DNA of 64,000 nucleotides from contig JAHZEL010000007.1 of assembly GCA_019421865.1 (NCBI GenBank), positions 229,256-293,255 of the forward strand. The letters run 5' to 3'. Below are positions 56,525 through 64,000 of this stretch, one piece after another. Every line of letters starts with the position of its first letter. Position 1 is the stretch's first letter. Source of the DNA: Desulfovibrionaceae bacterium (GTDB taxonomy: Bacteria; Desulfobacterota; Desulfovibrionia; Desulfovibrionales; Desulfovibrionaceae). The translations under genes were made by a program, and so were the position numbers. The notes beneath the pieces are model-generated. The model did no database searches, was not told the DNA's origin, and was given only the letters and a program-made list of their open reading frames with translations.

Positions 56525-57889
56525 ATGGCTCAACGAGAACAGCTCGCCAGCCGTCTGGGCTTCCTGTTTCTGTCCGCAGGATGTGCCATCGGACTCGGTA
56601 ACGTATGGCGCTTCCCATTCATCACAGGCAAGTACGGGGGCGCGGTCTTTCTTGTTGCCTATCTCGTGTTTCTTCTCGGCATGGGCCTGCCCATCCTCAT
56701 TATGGAATTTACGGTGGGACGTGCGTCCAGACGAAACATGTCCCGCGCGTTCAGAGAGCTGAAGCCCGGATCGAAATGGAGCTATTTCGGCTGCTTCAGC
56801 ATCATAGGTTCGTATGCCCTCATGATGTTCTACATCCCGGTGGCAGGCTGGATGATGTATTACTGCTGGGCCACGATCACCGGAACGCTGTCCGTTCCCG
56901 TCGATCAGGTGCCGACGGTCTTCTCCAATCTGCTTGCCAGCCCCGGTACCATGCTTTTCTGGACGCTGGTGGCTTCTCTGGGTTGTTTCGGCGTGTGTGC
57001 CCTGGGTCTGCAGAGAGGTGTCGAACGCGTGGTCAAGTTCATGATGGGCGGCCTGCTCATCATCGTCATCGGCCTTGCGGTGCATTCCCTCACCCTGCCC
57101 GGAAGCATGAAGGGCGTGGCGTTCTATCTTGTTCCCGACGTGCAGAGAGCTGTGGATGCGGGCATCATGTCCCTCATCAATGACGCCATGAATCAGGCCT
57201 TCTTCACGCTGAGCGTCGGTATCGGCGCCATGTGCATTTTCGGCAGCTATCTTGACCGGTCCAACACGCTGACCAAGGAATCCGTCTTCATCGTTTCCCT
57301 AGATACGTTTGTCGCCTTCATGTCCGGCCTCATCATCTTTCCGGCCTGCTTTGCCTTCGGCGTGCATCCCGATGCCGGTCCCGGACTCATCTTCATTACT
57401 CTTCCCAATATCTTCAACAACATGGCCGGAGGCCAGTTCTGGGGTGCTCTCTTCTTCGTGTTCATGAGCGCCGCTGCGCTGACCACGGTCATTGCCGTGA
57501 TGGAGAACATCATTTCCTCCTTCATGGATACCTACGAGTGGTCCAGAAAGAAGGCGGTCAAGATCAACTGCGTCGTGCTCACGCTTCTCACGCTTCCCTG
57601 CATTCTCGGCTTCAACCTCTGGTCGGACTTCCAGCCTCTGGGCGCAGGCTCGACCATCATGGATCTTGAGGACTTCATCATCAGCAACAACCTGCTGCCT
57701 CTCGGTTCCCTCATTTACTGCCTGTTCTGCTGTCAGCGTTACGGCTGGGGCTGGGACAAGTTCATTGCCGAAGCCGATATGGGCAGCGGCATGAAGTTCC
57801 CGAAGGCCCTTCGCTTCTATCTGACCTGGATTCTTCCCGTTGTTCTTCTCGTTATCTTCGTGGAAGGCTATATCCAGAAATTCTTCTAA
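56525..57889 (+). CDS. Neurotransmitter:sodium symporter family transporter, copy 2
   Basis: A 454-residue NSS paralogue of its neighbours. It begins AQREQLASRLGFLFLSAG and has TM1 GLGNVWRFPFITGKYGGAVF, with phenylalanine where copies 1 and 3 have tyrosine next to the substrate-site region. TM6 is AMNQAFFTLSVGIGAMCIFG. The close similarity along the whole length shows tandem duplication, and residue differences near TM1 and TM6 may give different substrate preference (inference). AAGGAG precedes the start. It is 122 bp from copy 1 and 86 bp from copy 3. Confidence 0.93.
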   Translation: MAQREQLASRLGFLFLSAGCAIGLGNVWRFPFITGKYGGAVFLVAYLVFLLGMGLPILIMEFTVGRASRRNMSRAFRELKPGSKWSYFGCFSIIGSYALMMFYIPVAGWMMYYCWATITGTLSVPVDQVPTVFSNLLASPGTMLFWTLVASLGCFGVCALGLQRGVERVVKFMMGGLLIIVIGLAVHSLTLPGSMKGVAFYLVPDVQRAVDAGIMSLINDAMNQAFFTLSVGIGAMCIFGSYLDRSNTLTKESVFIVSLDTFVAFMSGLIIFPACFAFGVHPDAGPGLIFITLPNIFNNMAGGQFWGALFFVFMSAAALTTVIAVMENIISSFMDTYEWSRKKAVKINCVVLTLLTLPCILGFNLWSDFQPLGAGSTIMDLEDFIISNNLLPLGSLIYCLFCCQRYGWGWDKFIAEADMGSGMKFPKALRFYLTWILPVVLLVIFVEGYIQKFF

Positions 57890-57913
57890 CCGTCTTTTTG
57901 CACCATGAGTACT

Positions 57914-57956
57914 GGCGCATGCCTTCCTTCGGAGAGGCATGCGCCGGACTTGTTTT
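57914..57956 (+). terminator. Hairpin between symporter copies 2 and 3
   Basis: GGCGCATGCCT / AGGCATGCGCC perfect 11-bp stem with a 10-nt loop (57914-57945), followed by GGACTTGTTTTT. A possible partial terminator. Confidence 0.55.
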
Positions 57957-57975
57957 TGTGTCTCAGGAGAGAATC

Positions 57976-59343
57976 ATGCAGCGTGAGAAAATGGCCAGCC
58001 GCATCGGCTTTCTTTTTGTATCCGCCGGATGTGCCATCGGTCTGGGCAATGTATGGAGATTTCCCTACATCACCGGAAAATACGGCGGAGCCGTCTTTGT
58101 TGTCGCATATCTGTTCTTTCTGCTCATGCTGGCTCTTCCGCTGCTCATCATGGAATTTTCCGTGGGCAGAGCGTCTCAGCAGAATCTCGGCAATGCGCTT
58201 CGCGTGCTGGAGCCGAAAGGATCGTCATGGCATCGCATGGGCTGGATCAGCATTGTGGGCAGCTATCTGCTCATGATGTTCTATATCCCCGTGGCGGGAT
58301 GGATGCTTTTCTATGTCTGGCGGACGGCTACGGGTCAGCTTGCGCTTGCCCCCGAGCAGATGCCGGCCGCGTTCGGCTCCATGCTGGCCGATCCTGCCGG
58401 AATGACGTTCTGGGCCTTTCTGACTTCCGTATGCTGTTTCATCGTCTGCGGCTTCGGGCTGCGCCGCGGCATTGAACGCGTAGTCAAAGGCATGATGACG
58501 GGGCTTCTCGTGATCATGATCGGTCTGGCCATTCGCGCGGTCACTCTGCCGGGTGCGCTGGAAGGCCTGTCCTTCTATCTTGCGCCGGACTGGCAGCGCG
58601 CCGTGGATGCCGGCATCTGGAGCCTGCTCAACGATGCCATGAATCAGGCCTTCTTCACGCTGGGGCTCGGCATCGGTTCCATGTGCATCTTCGGCAGCTA
58701 TCTGGGCCGGGAGTACACCATCACGCAGGAATCGCTCTGGATCGTCTGCCTGGATACCTTTGTGGCCATGATGTCGGGCTTCATCATCTTTCCCGCCTGC
58801 TTTGCCTTCGGCGTGGAGCCGGATTCCGGCCCGGGGCTGATTTTCATTACGCTGCCCAACGTGTTCAACGCCATGTCCGGCGGACGTTTCTGGGGAACAT
58901 TGTTCTTCGTGTTCATGAGCGCCGCCGCGCTGACCACGGTGATTACCGTCATCGAAAACATCATTTCCTACAGCATGGACGTGTGGAAATGGTCGCGCAG
59001 AAAATCCACCATCGTCAACGGCGTTGTTCTCACGCTGTTTACCCTTCCCTGCGTTCTGGGCTTCAACGTGCTCTCCGGCATACAGCCTCTGGGGGAAGGC
59101 AGCACGCTCATGGATCTGGAGGATTTCATTCTCAGCAACAACCTGCTTTCCATCGGCGCCGTGACGTTCATGCTGTTCTGCTGCCATCGGTTCGGATGGG
59201 GCTGGGATAACTTCATTGCGGAAACCGATGCCGGACGCGGCGTGAAGTTCCCCCGCGTTCTTCGTTTCTACCTGACCTGGATTCTTCCGCTCGTGGTCGT
59301 TCTGGTGTTCATTCAGGGATATGTTCAGAAGTTCTTTTCCTGA
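57976..59343 (+). CDS. Neurotransmitter:sodium symporter family transporter, copy 3
   Basis: A 455-residue NSS paralogue. It begins MQREKMASRIGFLFVSAG; TM1 is GLGNVWRFPYITGKYGGAVF and TM6 is AMNQAFFTLGLGIGSMCIFG, where the SVG of copies 1 and 2 is changed to GLG. This is the most divergent of the three. The start was placed at MQREK, which has AGGAGA upstream; the frame extends 26 codons back through the intergenic hairpin. A strong terminator ends the cluster. The set probably imports amino acids for fermentation or as electron donors, a guess from context with PepD next door. Confidence 0.93.
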   Translation: MQREKMASRIGFLFVSAGCAIGLGNVWRFPYITGKYGGAVFVVAYLFFLLMLALPLLIMEFSVGRASQQNLGNALRVLEPKGSSWHRMGWISIVGSYLLMMFYIPVAGWMLFYVWRTATGQLALAPEQMPAAFGSMLADPAGMTFWAFLTSVCCFIVCGFGLRRGIERVVKGMMTGLLVIMIGLAIRAVTLPGALEGLSFYLAPDWQRAVDAGIWSLLNDAMNQAFFTLGLGIGSMCIFGSYLGREYTITQESLWIVCLDTFVAMMSGFIIFPACFAFGVEPDSGPGLIFITLPNVFNAMSGGRFWGTLFFVFMSAAALTTVITVIENIISYSMDVWKWSRRKSTIVNGVVLTLFTLPCVLGFNVLSGIQPLGEGSTLMDLEDFILSNNLLSIGAVTFMLFCCHRFGWGWDNFIAETDAGRGVKFPRVLRFYLTWILPLVVVLVFIQGYVQKFFS

Positions 59344-59392
59344 TCCGGGACAGGTCTGCTCAGAACGGATATCGTTTTTGTGAATGCCGCTG

Positions 59393-59429
59393 AAAAAAAG
59401 GTCGTACCCGTGGGGGACGACCTTTTTTT
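59393..59429. terminator. Bidirectional terminator between symporter copy 3 and pepD
   Basis: AAAAAAAGGTCGT / ACGACCTTTTTTT 13-bp stem with an 11-nt loop; A and T runs on both sides serve the convergent genes. Confidence 0.92.
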
Positions 59430-59449
59430 CACGCTGAATTTATGGGCGA

Positions 59450-60946
59450 TTATTTCCGGAACTCTCTGCCTATGCGGCCAAGAACTTCAAGAAGCAGATT
59501 CCAGGTGCGCTCGGCGGACGAAAGGCTGAGGCTTTCGCTGGTGGAGTGTGCTCCGGTCACTTCCGGACCGAAGGACAGGAAGTCCATGTCCCGGCCGAGA
59601 TTTTTGAATTTTTCGGCAAACAGTCCGCATTCCAGACCGGCGTGTATGCCTTCCACGCGGGCGTCTTTGCCGAACAGGTCGCGGTAGGCGCTTTCAAACA
59701 GCGGCTGCAGACGGGAATTCGGATTGTATTCCCAGGCCGGATAGTCGCCGGAATGCTCCACCTTGGCCCCCGTAAGCTGACCGAGCAGCTCGATCTGACG
59801 GCAGAGGGCGTCTTTCCGGCTGCCGGAAGAGCTTCTGGTCTGGCAATGGAAGACCACTTCCCCTTCCTGCATGCGGATCATAGCAAAGTTGTTGGAGGTT
59901 TCCACAAGGCGCTGCGTGGTGATGGTCATATCCATGGAGGAAATGCCGTCGGGAACAAGAATCGCTGCGGAAAGAACGCGCTTTGCTGATTCTCCGGTAA
60001 GAACCCGGTCGGCCGCTTCCGCTTTGGACATGGTCAGTGTGAATCCGGTGCCGTCGGAGCCGCGCAGTTCATGACGGAAGATTTTTTCCCACTGATCAAG
60101 CAAGGCCGTCAGTTCCTTGTCGTCGGCACGCACGGCCACGACGGCCCAGCTTTCCTTGGGAATGGCATTGGCGGCAATGCCGCCGTGAATGGAGGCGATG
60201 CTGCAGGGATATCTGCGGACGATATCGTCGAGCACTCGAGCAAGAAGTTTGTTGCTGTTCCCTCTTTCCTTGATGATCTCAAGTCCGGAGTGACCGCCGG
60301 CCAGACCGCCGGCCGTGATGCGTCTGAAGACCAGATGTTCGTGATCGGGCAGTTGATCCGCAGGCTCGGTGGCGACGGGAATATGCATCTGGCTTCTTCT
60401 GCCGCCGGCGCAGCTTACGCAGAAGACGCCCTCTTCTTCCGAATCCATGTTGATGAAAAGAGAGGCCGTGAGTAGCGATGCGTCAAAAACGGTGGCTCCG
60501 CCCATGCCGACTTCTTCATCCACCGTGACGACGGCTTCCAGAGGCGGATGGGGAATGTCGCTGGAATCCAGAAGCGCCAGAATGTAGGCGAGGGCAATGC
60601 CGTTGTCGGCGCCGAGAGAGGTGCCTTCGGCATACAGACGATCGCCGTCGGTCATGAGCCTGAGGGGATCGGTGGCAAAATTGATGTCGCAGTCGTCATT
60701 CTTCACGCACACCATGTCCATGTGTCCCTGAAGGACCACGGCGGGAGCCTGTTCCATGCCGGAGGTTCCCGGCTTTCTGATGACGATGTTGCCTGCCTTG
60801 TCCTGGACCACGGAAAGTCCGCGCTCATGGGCAAAGCTGACGAGAAAGTCGCTGAGCCGGCGTTCGTTGCCCGACTCGTGGGGAATGCTGCAGATGGTGG
60901 AAAACCACTGAAGATAAGCTTTATCGGGAGAAAAGGCTTTGTTCAC
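59450..60946 (-). CDS. pepD: Aminoacyl-histidine dipeptidase (peptidase D, M20C)
   Basis: A 498-residue cytosolic zinc dipeptidase with broad specificity, including Xaa-His dipeptides. Metal ligands and catalytic residues sit in VLQGHMDMV, GTSLGADNGIALAY, TVDEEVGMGGA, INMDSEEEG and the C-terminal HAGLECGLF. The middle holds the dimerisation domain (TAGGLAGGHSGLEI, HGGIAANAIP). The length is near E. coli PepD (485). The start is a GTG before NKAFSPDKAY with AGGAG 7-8 nt upstream; the longer frame is unsupported. The neighbouring amino-acid symporters suggest a role in peptide and amino-acid use. Confidence 0.94.
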   Translation of the reverse strand: MNKAFSPDKAYLQWFSTICSIPHESGNERRLSDFLVSFAHERGLSVVQDKAGNIVIRKPGTSGMEQAPAVVLQGHMDMVCVKNDDCDINFATDPLRLMTDGDRLYAEGTSLGADNGIALAYILALLDSSDIPHPPLEAVVTVDEEVGMGGATVFDASLLTASLFINMDSEEEGVFCVSCAGGRRSQMHIPVATEPADQLPDHEHLVFRRITAGGLAGGHSGLEIIKERGNSNKLLARVLDDIVRRYPCSIASIHGGIAANAIPKESWAVVAVRADDKELTALLDQWEKIFRHELRGSDGTGFTLTMSKAEAADRVLTGESAKRVLSAAILVPDGISSMDMTITTQRLVETSNNFAMIRMQEGEVVFHCQTRSSSGSRKDALCRQIELLGQLTGAKVEHSGDYPAWEYNPNSRLQPLFESAYRDLFGKDARVEGIHAGLECGLFAEKFKNLGRDMDFLSFGPEVTGAHSTSESLSLSSAERTWNLLLEVLGRIGREFRK

Positions 60947-61322
60947 GATATGCTCCTGTGAATACGGTCCTGAGATAAGGATCCCGGAGAGAAAATGGTT
61001 GGAGGCATGGCCTTGCAACCTGCGTAACTTATACAGGGAAAAGCCTTCCCCTGTACAGTCCTGAGAGGTGGATCATGAAGAAAGGAAGCCGTTCCGTCAT
61101 GATCCGGGGGAATATCGTTCGAGGCTGTTTCAGAGCGTGACCTCTTGAAGAGGAGAAAGGCGTCCTGGAAAGCGTCCTGCGTCTGTGTAGCGTTTTTGAG
61201 CCGGAGAGAAAACGTCCGGTGCAACCTGCTGCCGTCGGGCATCTTCGGGACGCCGCTTGCCTTGCGGCTCGTCACGGTTTATCCCCAAGAAGAATATGGG
61301 ATATTCTCCACGGGAGGGGGCT
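60947..61322. other. Divergent leader region between pepD and the purine permease, with two hairpins
   Basis: A 376-bp spacer without a gene. Hairpins: TACAGGGAA with TTCCCCTGTA (61032-61055, one bulge) and GGATCATGA with TCATGATCC (61070-61105, perfect 9 bp with inner GGAA/TTCC). Purine permeases often have purine-sensing riboswitches, but I do not see the conserved purine-aptamer core here. An 8/9 DnaA-box-like TTATCCCCA occurs near 61279. Confidence 0.45.
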
Positions 61323-62639
61323 GTGAGCAGAAAGATTATGGACAGGCTGTTTCATTTGGAAAGCCATCGTACCGATGTACGAACGGAAGTCACTGCGGGT
61401 ATAACCACCTTTGTGGCTATGGCCTATATTATTTTCGTCAACCCTTCCATGCTGGCGGATGCGGGAATGCCCCGCGAAGCCGCCTTCGCGGCCACCGTCT
61501 GGGGGGCGGCCCTGACGACGCTGCTTATGGGGCTTTGGGCGAATCTGCCCATAGCGCTGGCTCCCGGCATGGGGATCAATGCGTTCTTTGCCTATACCGT
61601 TGTTCTGGGAATGGGACTTCCGTGGCAGACGGCTCTGGGAGCGGTGTTCATTTCCGGCGTGGTCTTTCTGCTGCTTTCCGTCACGAATCTTCGAGAATAC
61701 ATCATTCAGGCCGTGCCGCTCAATCTCAAGCTTGCGACTTCCGTCGGCGTAGGCATGTTCATTGCCTTCATAGGGCTTAAAAGCGCTGGCATCATTGTGG
61801 ATGACCCGGTTACTTTCGTTACCATGGGCAACGTCAGGGAACCGGCTACTCTGCTCTCCTTCTTTGGTCTTCTGGTAACGGTTTCCCTCATGGTGCTGCA
61901 CGTGCGAGGTGCCGTCTTCCTGGGAATTCTCGTCACCACGGCGGCGGGCATGGTTGCAGGCGTCGGCCCCGTACCCCACAGTGTGGGGGAAGTCCTGAGC
62001 TTCAATGTTCCGAGCTTCCTGCCCACCTTTCTGCAGCTCGACATCCTGGCCGCACTGGAGTACGGCCTTTTTTCCGTACTCTTTACCATGACCATGGTGG
62101 ATCTCTTCGACACCATGGGAACGCTCATCGGTCTTTCCAGCAAAATGGGAATCATGAAGGAGGACGGTTCCATAGAAGGACTGAGCCGACCTCTGATCGT
62201 GGATTCCTGCGGAACCATGCTGTCCGGTTTTCTGGGCACTCCCGCCGTGACGAGCTATCTGGAAAGCTCCGCCGGAATTGTGGACGGCGGCCGTACCGGA
62301 CTTACTGCCGTGACGGTGGCCTTGCTTTTTCTTGTCAGCCTTATCTTTGCTCCTCTTGTGGGTATTGTGCAAAGCTATGCCACGGCGCCGGCGCTTATTG
62401 TTGTGGGAACGCTCATGGCCCAGGAGACCCGTCATATCGACTTTGATGATATGGCCGATGCCCTGCCCGCCTTTCTGACCATCATTACCATGCCGCTTAC
62501 CAGCAGCGTTGCCACCGGCCTGGGGCTTGGCTTCATCAGCTATGTGCTTATCAGGTTCTGTACCGGAAGAGTCAGGGAAGTGAATCCTGTCCTGTGGGTG
62601 ATAGCGGCGTGCTTTGTCGTGAATTTCGTTTTGCGGTAG
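61323..62639 (+). CDS. NCS2-family purine permease (AzgA type)
   Basis: A 438-residue membrane transporter with about 13-14 helices, of the AzgA-like branch that imports adenine, guanine or hypoxanthine with protons. Signature stretches are RTEVTAGITTFVAMAYIIFV, ALAPGMGINAFFAYTV, MVDLFDTMGTLIGL and TPAVTSYLESSAGIVDGGRT. The start chosen is a GTG with GGGAGG 5 nt upstream, giving a short hydrophilic N-terminus; an ATG five codons later is possible. The long leader with hairpins suggests regulation. Substrate within purines cannot be fixed by sequence. Confidence 0.9.
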   Translation: MSRKIMDRLFHLESHRTDVRTEVTAGITTFVAMAYIIFVNPSMLADAGMPREAAFAATVWGAALTTLLMGLWANLPIALAPGMGINAFFAYTVVLGMGLPWQTALGAVFISGVVFLLLSVTNLREYIIQAVPLNLKLATSVGVGMFIAFIGLKSAGIIVDDPVTFVTMGNVREPATLLSFFGLLVTVSLMVLHVRGAVFLGILVTTAAGMVAGVGPVPHSVGEVLSFNVPSFLPTFLQLDILAALEYGLFSVLFTMTMVDLFDTMGTLIGLSSKMGIMKEDGSIEGLSRPLIVDSCGTMLSGFLGTPAVTSYLESSAGIVDGGRTGLTAVTVALLFLVSLIFAPLVGIVQSYATAPALIVVGTLMAQETRHIDFDDMADALPAFLTIITMPLTSSVATGLGLGFISYVLIRFCTGRVREVNPVLWVIAACFVVNFVLR

Positions 62640-62780
62640 CAGGCGGAGCCTCGTCGTCGCGAACGGGGTGGTGTTGCCGAAAATAAGCCTTTGCCTTGTG
62701 AACAGGCTTCCCCTGGCAGGCGTGAAATCTGGATTGTGCCTTCGACTGCGAAAAGTATTTTTCTTCAGTTCTTTCAGAGA
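62640..62780. other. Spacer between the permease and the cytochrome promoter
   Basis: About 140 bp without a recognisable gene or T-rich terminator. The right half becomes AT-rich toward the promoter at 62781. Confidence 0.4.
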
Positions 62781-62809
62781 TTGACAATATGTTCCATTAA
62801 TCACATAGT
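62781..62809 (+). promoter_or_regulatory. Sigma-70 promoter of the split-Soret cytochrome gene
   Basis: Perfect -35 TTGACA (62781-62786), a 17-bp spacer and -10 CATAGT (62804-62809). It sits in AT-rich DNA 69 bp before the start codon. One of the two strongest promoters in the window. Confidence 0.7.
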
Positions 62810-62877
62810 ACTGCCGTATGTCTTGTCCCAGACAGGATAAGACTTCGATGTATCATTTTTCTACCTCGGAGAAGATT

Positions 62878-63726
62878 ATGGATTACAGCAGAAGAGCCGT
62901 GTTGGGCGCCATGGGTGGTCTGGCCGTCGGCGGAACCCTTGCCGCCATGTCTGGTACTGTTATTGCTGCACCTGCTGCTCCCGCCATGTCGGCCGGAAAG
63001 AATGGACATTTTGCTCAGATGGGAGGCGAATTCGGCTGGACTCCGAAAAAGATCGACGATATCGCCGCTGCCAGCGCCGTTGCCTACCAGGGATACTGGT
63101 ATAAGGGATACGGCTGCGGTTACGGCGTGTTCTACAGCATCGTCGGCACGATGGCCGAAAAATACGGCGCTCCCTACAACTGCTTCCCCTTCACCATGAT
63201 GGAAGGTTTCAAGGGCGGCATGTCCGACTGGGGCACCATCTGCGGCGCTCTTGCCGGTGCGGCCATGGCCTTTGCCGTGTTCTATCCCCGCAGCGAAGCC
63301 ACGCCCATGGTGAACGAACTGTTCCGCTGGTACGAAAAGACGGCGTTCCCCATCTATGATCCGGGCGAAGCCGCTCAGGGTGTGAAGGGCGCTCTGCCCA
63401 CCAGCGTGGCGAATTCCGTGCTCTGCCATGTTTCCGTTTCCCGCTGGTCCTATGCCACCAAGCTGGCTGCCAACAGCACGGAACGCAGCGAACGCTGCGG
63501 ACGTATCACCGCCGACGTGAGCCGCAAGGCCATTGAAATCCTCAATGCCAAGATCGATGCCGGCAAGGACTGGAAGGGCGCTCTCGGCAAGCAGGAATCC
63601 GTAACCGGCTGCACGACGTGCCACGGCAAGGGCAAGATGTCCGATATCCAGAAGGGCAACATGGACTGCACTCCCTGCCACAGCGGCTCCGAAGCTACCG
63701 CCGACAAGTTCCATAATCATCCGTAG
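62878..63726 (+). CDS. Split-Soret cytochrome c (Tat-exported dihaem protein)
   Basis: A 282-residue periplasmic redox protein. The N-terminus is a twin-arginine signal (DYSRRAVLGAMGG, hydrophobic core to about residue 30, cleavage near AAPAAPA). The body has the cysteines of the C_GCAxxG_C_C family (GYGCGYGVF, YNCFPF, GTICGALAG), proposed to hold an extra iron-sulfur centre in relatives. Two CxxCH haem motifs lie close to the C-terminus (CTTCH 245-249, CTPCH 264-268). This layout matches the split-Soret cytochrome described from Desulfovibrio desulfuricans, a dimer with stacked haem pairs. Tat export fits a protein that folds around a cofactor before export. It has its own strong promoter, a GGAG ribosome-binding site and a strong terminator. 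Confidence 0.9.
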   Translation: MDYSRRAVLGAMGGLAVGGTLAAMSGTVIAAPAAPAMSAGKNGHFAQMGGEFGWTPKKIDDIAAASAVAYQGYWYKGYGCGYGVFYSIVGTMAEKYGAPYNCFPFTMMEGFKGGMSDWGTICGALAGAAMAFAVFYPRSEATPMVNELFRWYEKTAFPIYDPGEAAQGVKGALPTSVANSVLCHVSVSRWSYATKLAANSTERSERCGRITADVSRKAIEILNAKIDAGKDWKGALGKQESVTGCTTCHGKGKMSDIQKGNMDCTPCHSGSEATADKFHNHP

Positions 63727-63753
63727 CAGTATTTCTGCCGAACGGTTTGTTTG

Positions 63754-63787
63754 AAAAGAGGGGTGGATCATTCCACCCCTCTTTTTT
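63754..63787 (+). terminator. Terminator of the split-Soret cytochrome gene
   Basis: AAAAGAGGGGTGGA / TCCACCCCTCTTTT 14-bp stem with a 4-nt loop and six T, 27 bp after the stop. Confidence 0.92.
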
Positions 63788-63933
63788 ATGTATGAAGGGA
63801 AAAACGGACGGTTTTGCCGATGAGAGCCTGGTTTCTGCTGGAAACAAGGTAAAAAGATGTAAAAATAATATTAATATTTTTAATATGTTATAAATAAAAA
63901 TCCAAAAAGAACGAAAAAAGTGGAAAAAAGTGT

Positions 63934-63962
63934 TTGACAAGACGTGGCGAAATGGGCATAAC
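63934..63962 (+). promoter_or_regulatory. Strong promoter with upstream AT-rich (UP-like) region, reading out of the window
   Basis: Perfect -35 TTGACA (63934-63939), a 17-bp spacer, -10 CATAAC (63957-63962). The 80 bp before it (about 63850-63930) are dominated by A and T tracts, like an UP element. No coding sequence begins before the window end; a stable-RNA or other highly expressed gene likely follows. Confidence 0.65.
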
Positions 63963-64000
63963 TCGAAAACGCGCTGAGGCACAGCGGCTCAAACGAGCGC

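Noticed and set aside
61277..61287. DnaA box TTATCCCCA near the purine permease
   Set aside because: A single 8/9 match far from dnaA with no neighbouring boxes is expected by chance.
1..64000. CRISPR arrays, insertion sequences, prophage genes, tRNA or rRNA genes
   Set aside because: None seen by reading: no spaced direct-repeat array, transposase, integrase or phage protein, and no tRNA T-arm motif in any spacer. Very short RNA genes could be missed without a covariance search.

Overview
This 64 kb window is chromosomal DNA of a GC-rich Gram-negative bacterium, most likely a sulfate- or sulfite-reducing member of the Desulfovibrionaceae (Bilophila, Mailhella or Desulfovibrio type). The main pointers are a Tat-exported split-Soret dihaem cytochrome c at the right end, an LPS heptose epimerase (hldD), an aspS-def-fmt-rsmB block and a dnaA-dnaN-gyrB-gyrA block. 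The genus cannot be fixed from sequence alone. No IS element, prophage, CRISPR array, rRNA or tRNA was found inside the window; it reads as core, origin-proximal chromosome.

Layout. 1-5.8 kb: end of aspS, then def, fmt, an RsmB-type rRNA methyltransferase, and a MATE transporter behind a structured 340-bp leader. 5.9-11.1 kb (minus strand): parAB with a parS site just upstream, then a sigma-54 two-component pair. 11.3-20.8 kb: pgi, an aspartate aminotransferase, sfsA, a small exported protein, a gamma-glutamyltransferase, topA and a radical SAM protein. 20.9-28.1 kb: HIT, HU/IHF, a class IV aminotransferase, a secreted protein, then ftsK-folD and efp on the minus strand. 28.3-36.6 kb: engB-uvrD-thiL, mgsA, rdgB, rimO and a multidomain lipoprotein. 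36.7-44.9 kb: ykgJ-hldD, a chorismate-mutase-like/EPSP-synthase-like fusion, a methyltransferase, a P-loop kinase, queA and an M23 peptidase. 45.1-52.9 kb: dnaA, dnaN, gyrB and gyrA, all plus strand. 53-64 kb: a ClC antiporter, three tandem sodium:amino-acid symporters, pepD, an AzgA-type purine permease and the split-Soret cytochrome. The window ends in a strong promoter that reads out to the right.

How the genes work together. Replication and segregation dominate: DnaA, the beta clamp, gyrase, topoisomerase I, ParA/ParB/parS and FtsK. Translation quality and ribosome maturation form a second theme (def, fmt, rsmB, efp, engB, rimO, queA, aspS). Peptide and amino-acid uptake and turnover form a third (three NSS symporters, PepD, Ggt, two aminotransferases).

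Most unusual points. (1) A 608-residue protein has the EPSP-synthase fold but has lost essentially every catalytic residue, and it carries an N-terminal chorismate-mutase-like helical domain and an arginine-rich tail. (2) The DnaA beside dnaN keeps its DNA-binding signature but lacks the arginine finger and sensor-II arginine. (3) Two inverted copies of a roughly 90-nt two-hairpin repeat sit immediately after the stop codons of gyrA and the convergent clc gene. (4) GyrA carries isoleucine at the quinolone-resistance position equivalent to E. coli Ser83. (5) The NSS symporter gene is tandemly triplicated.
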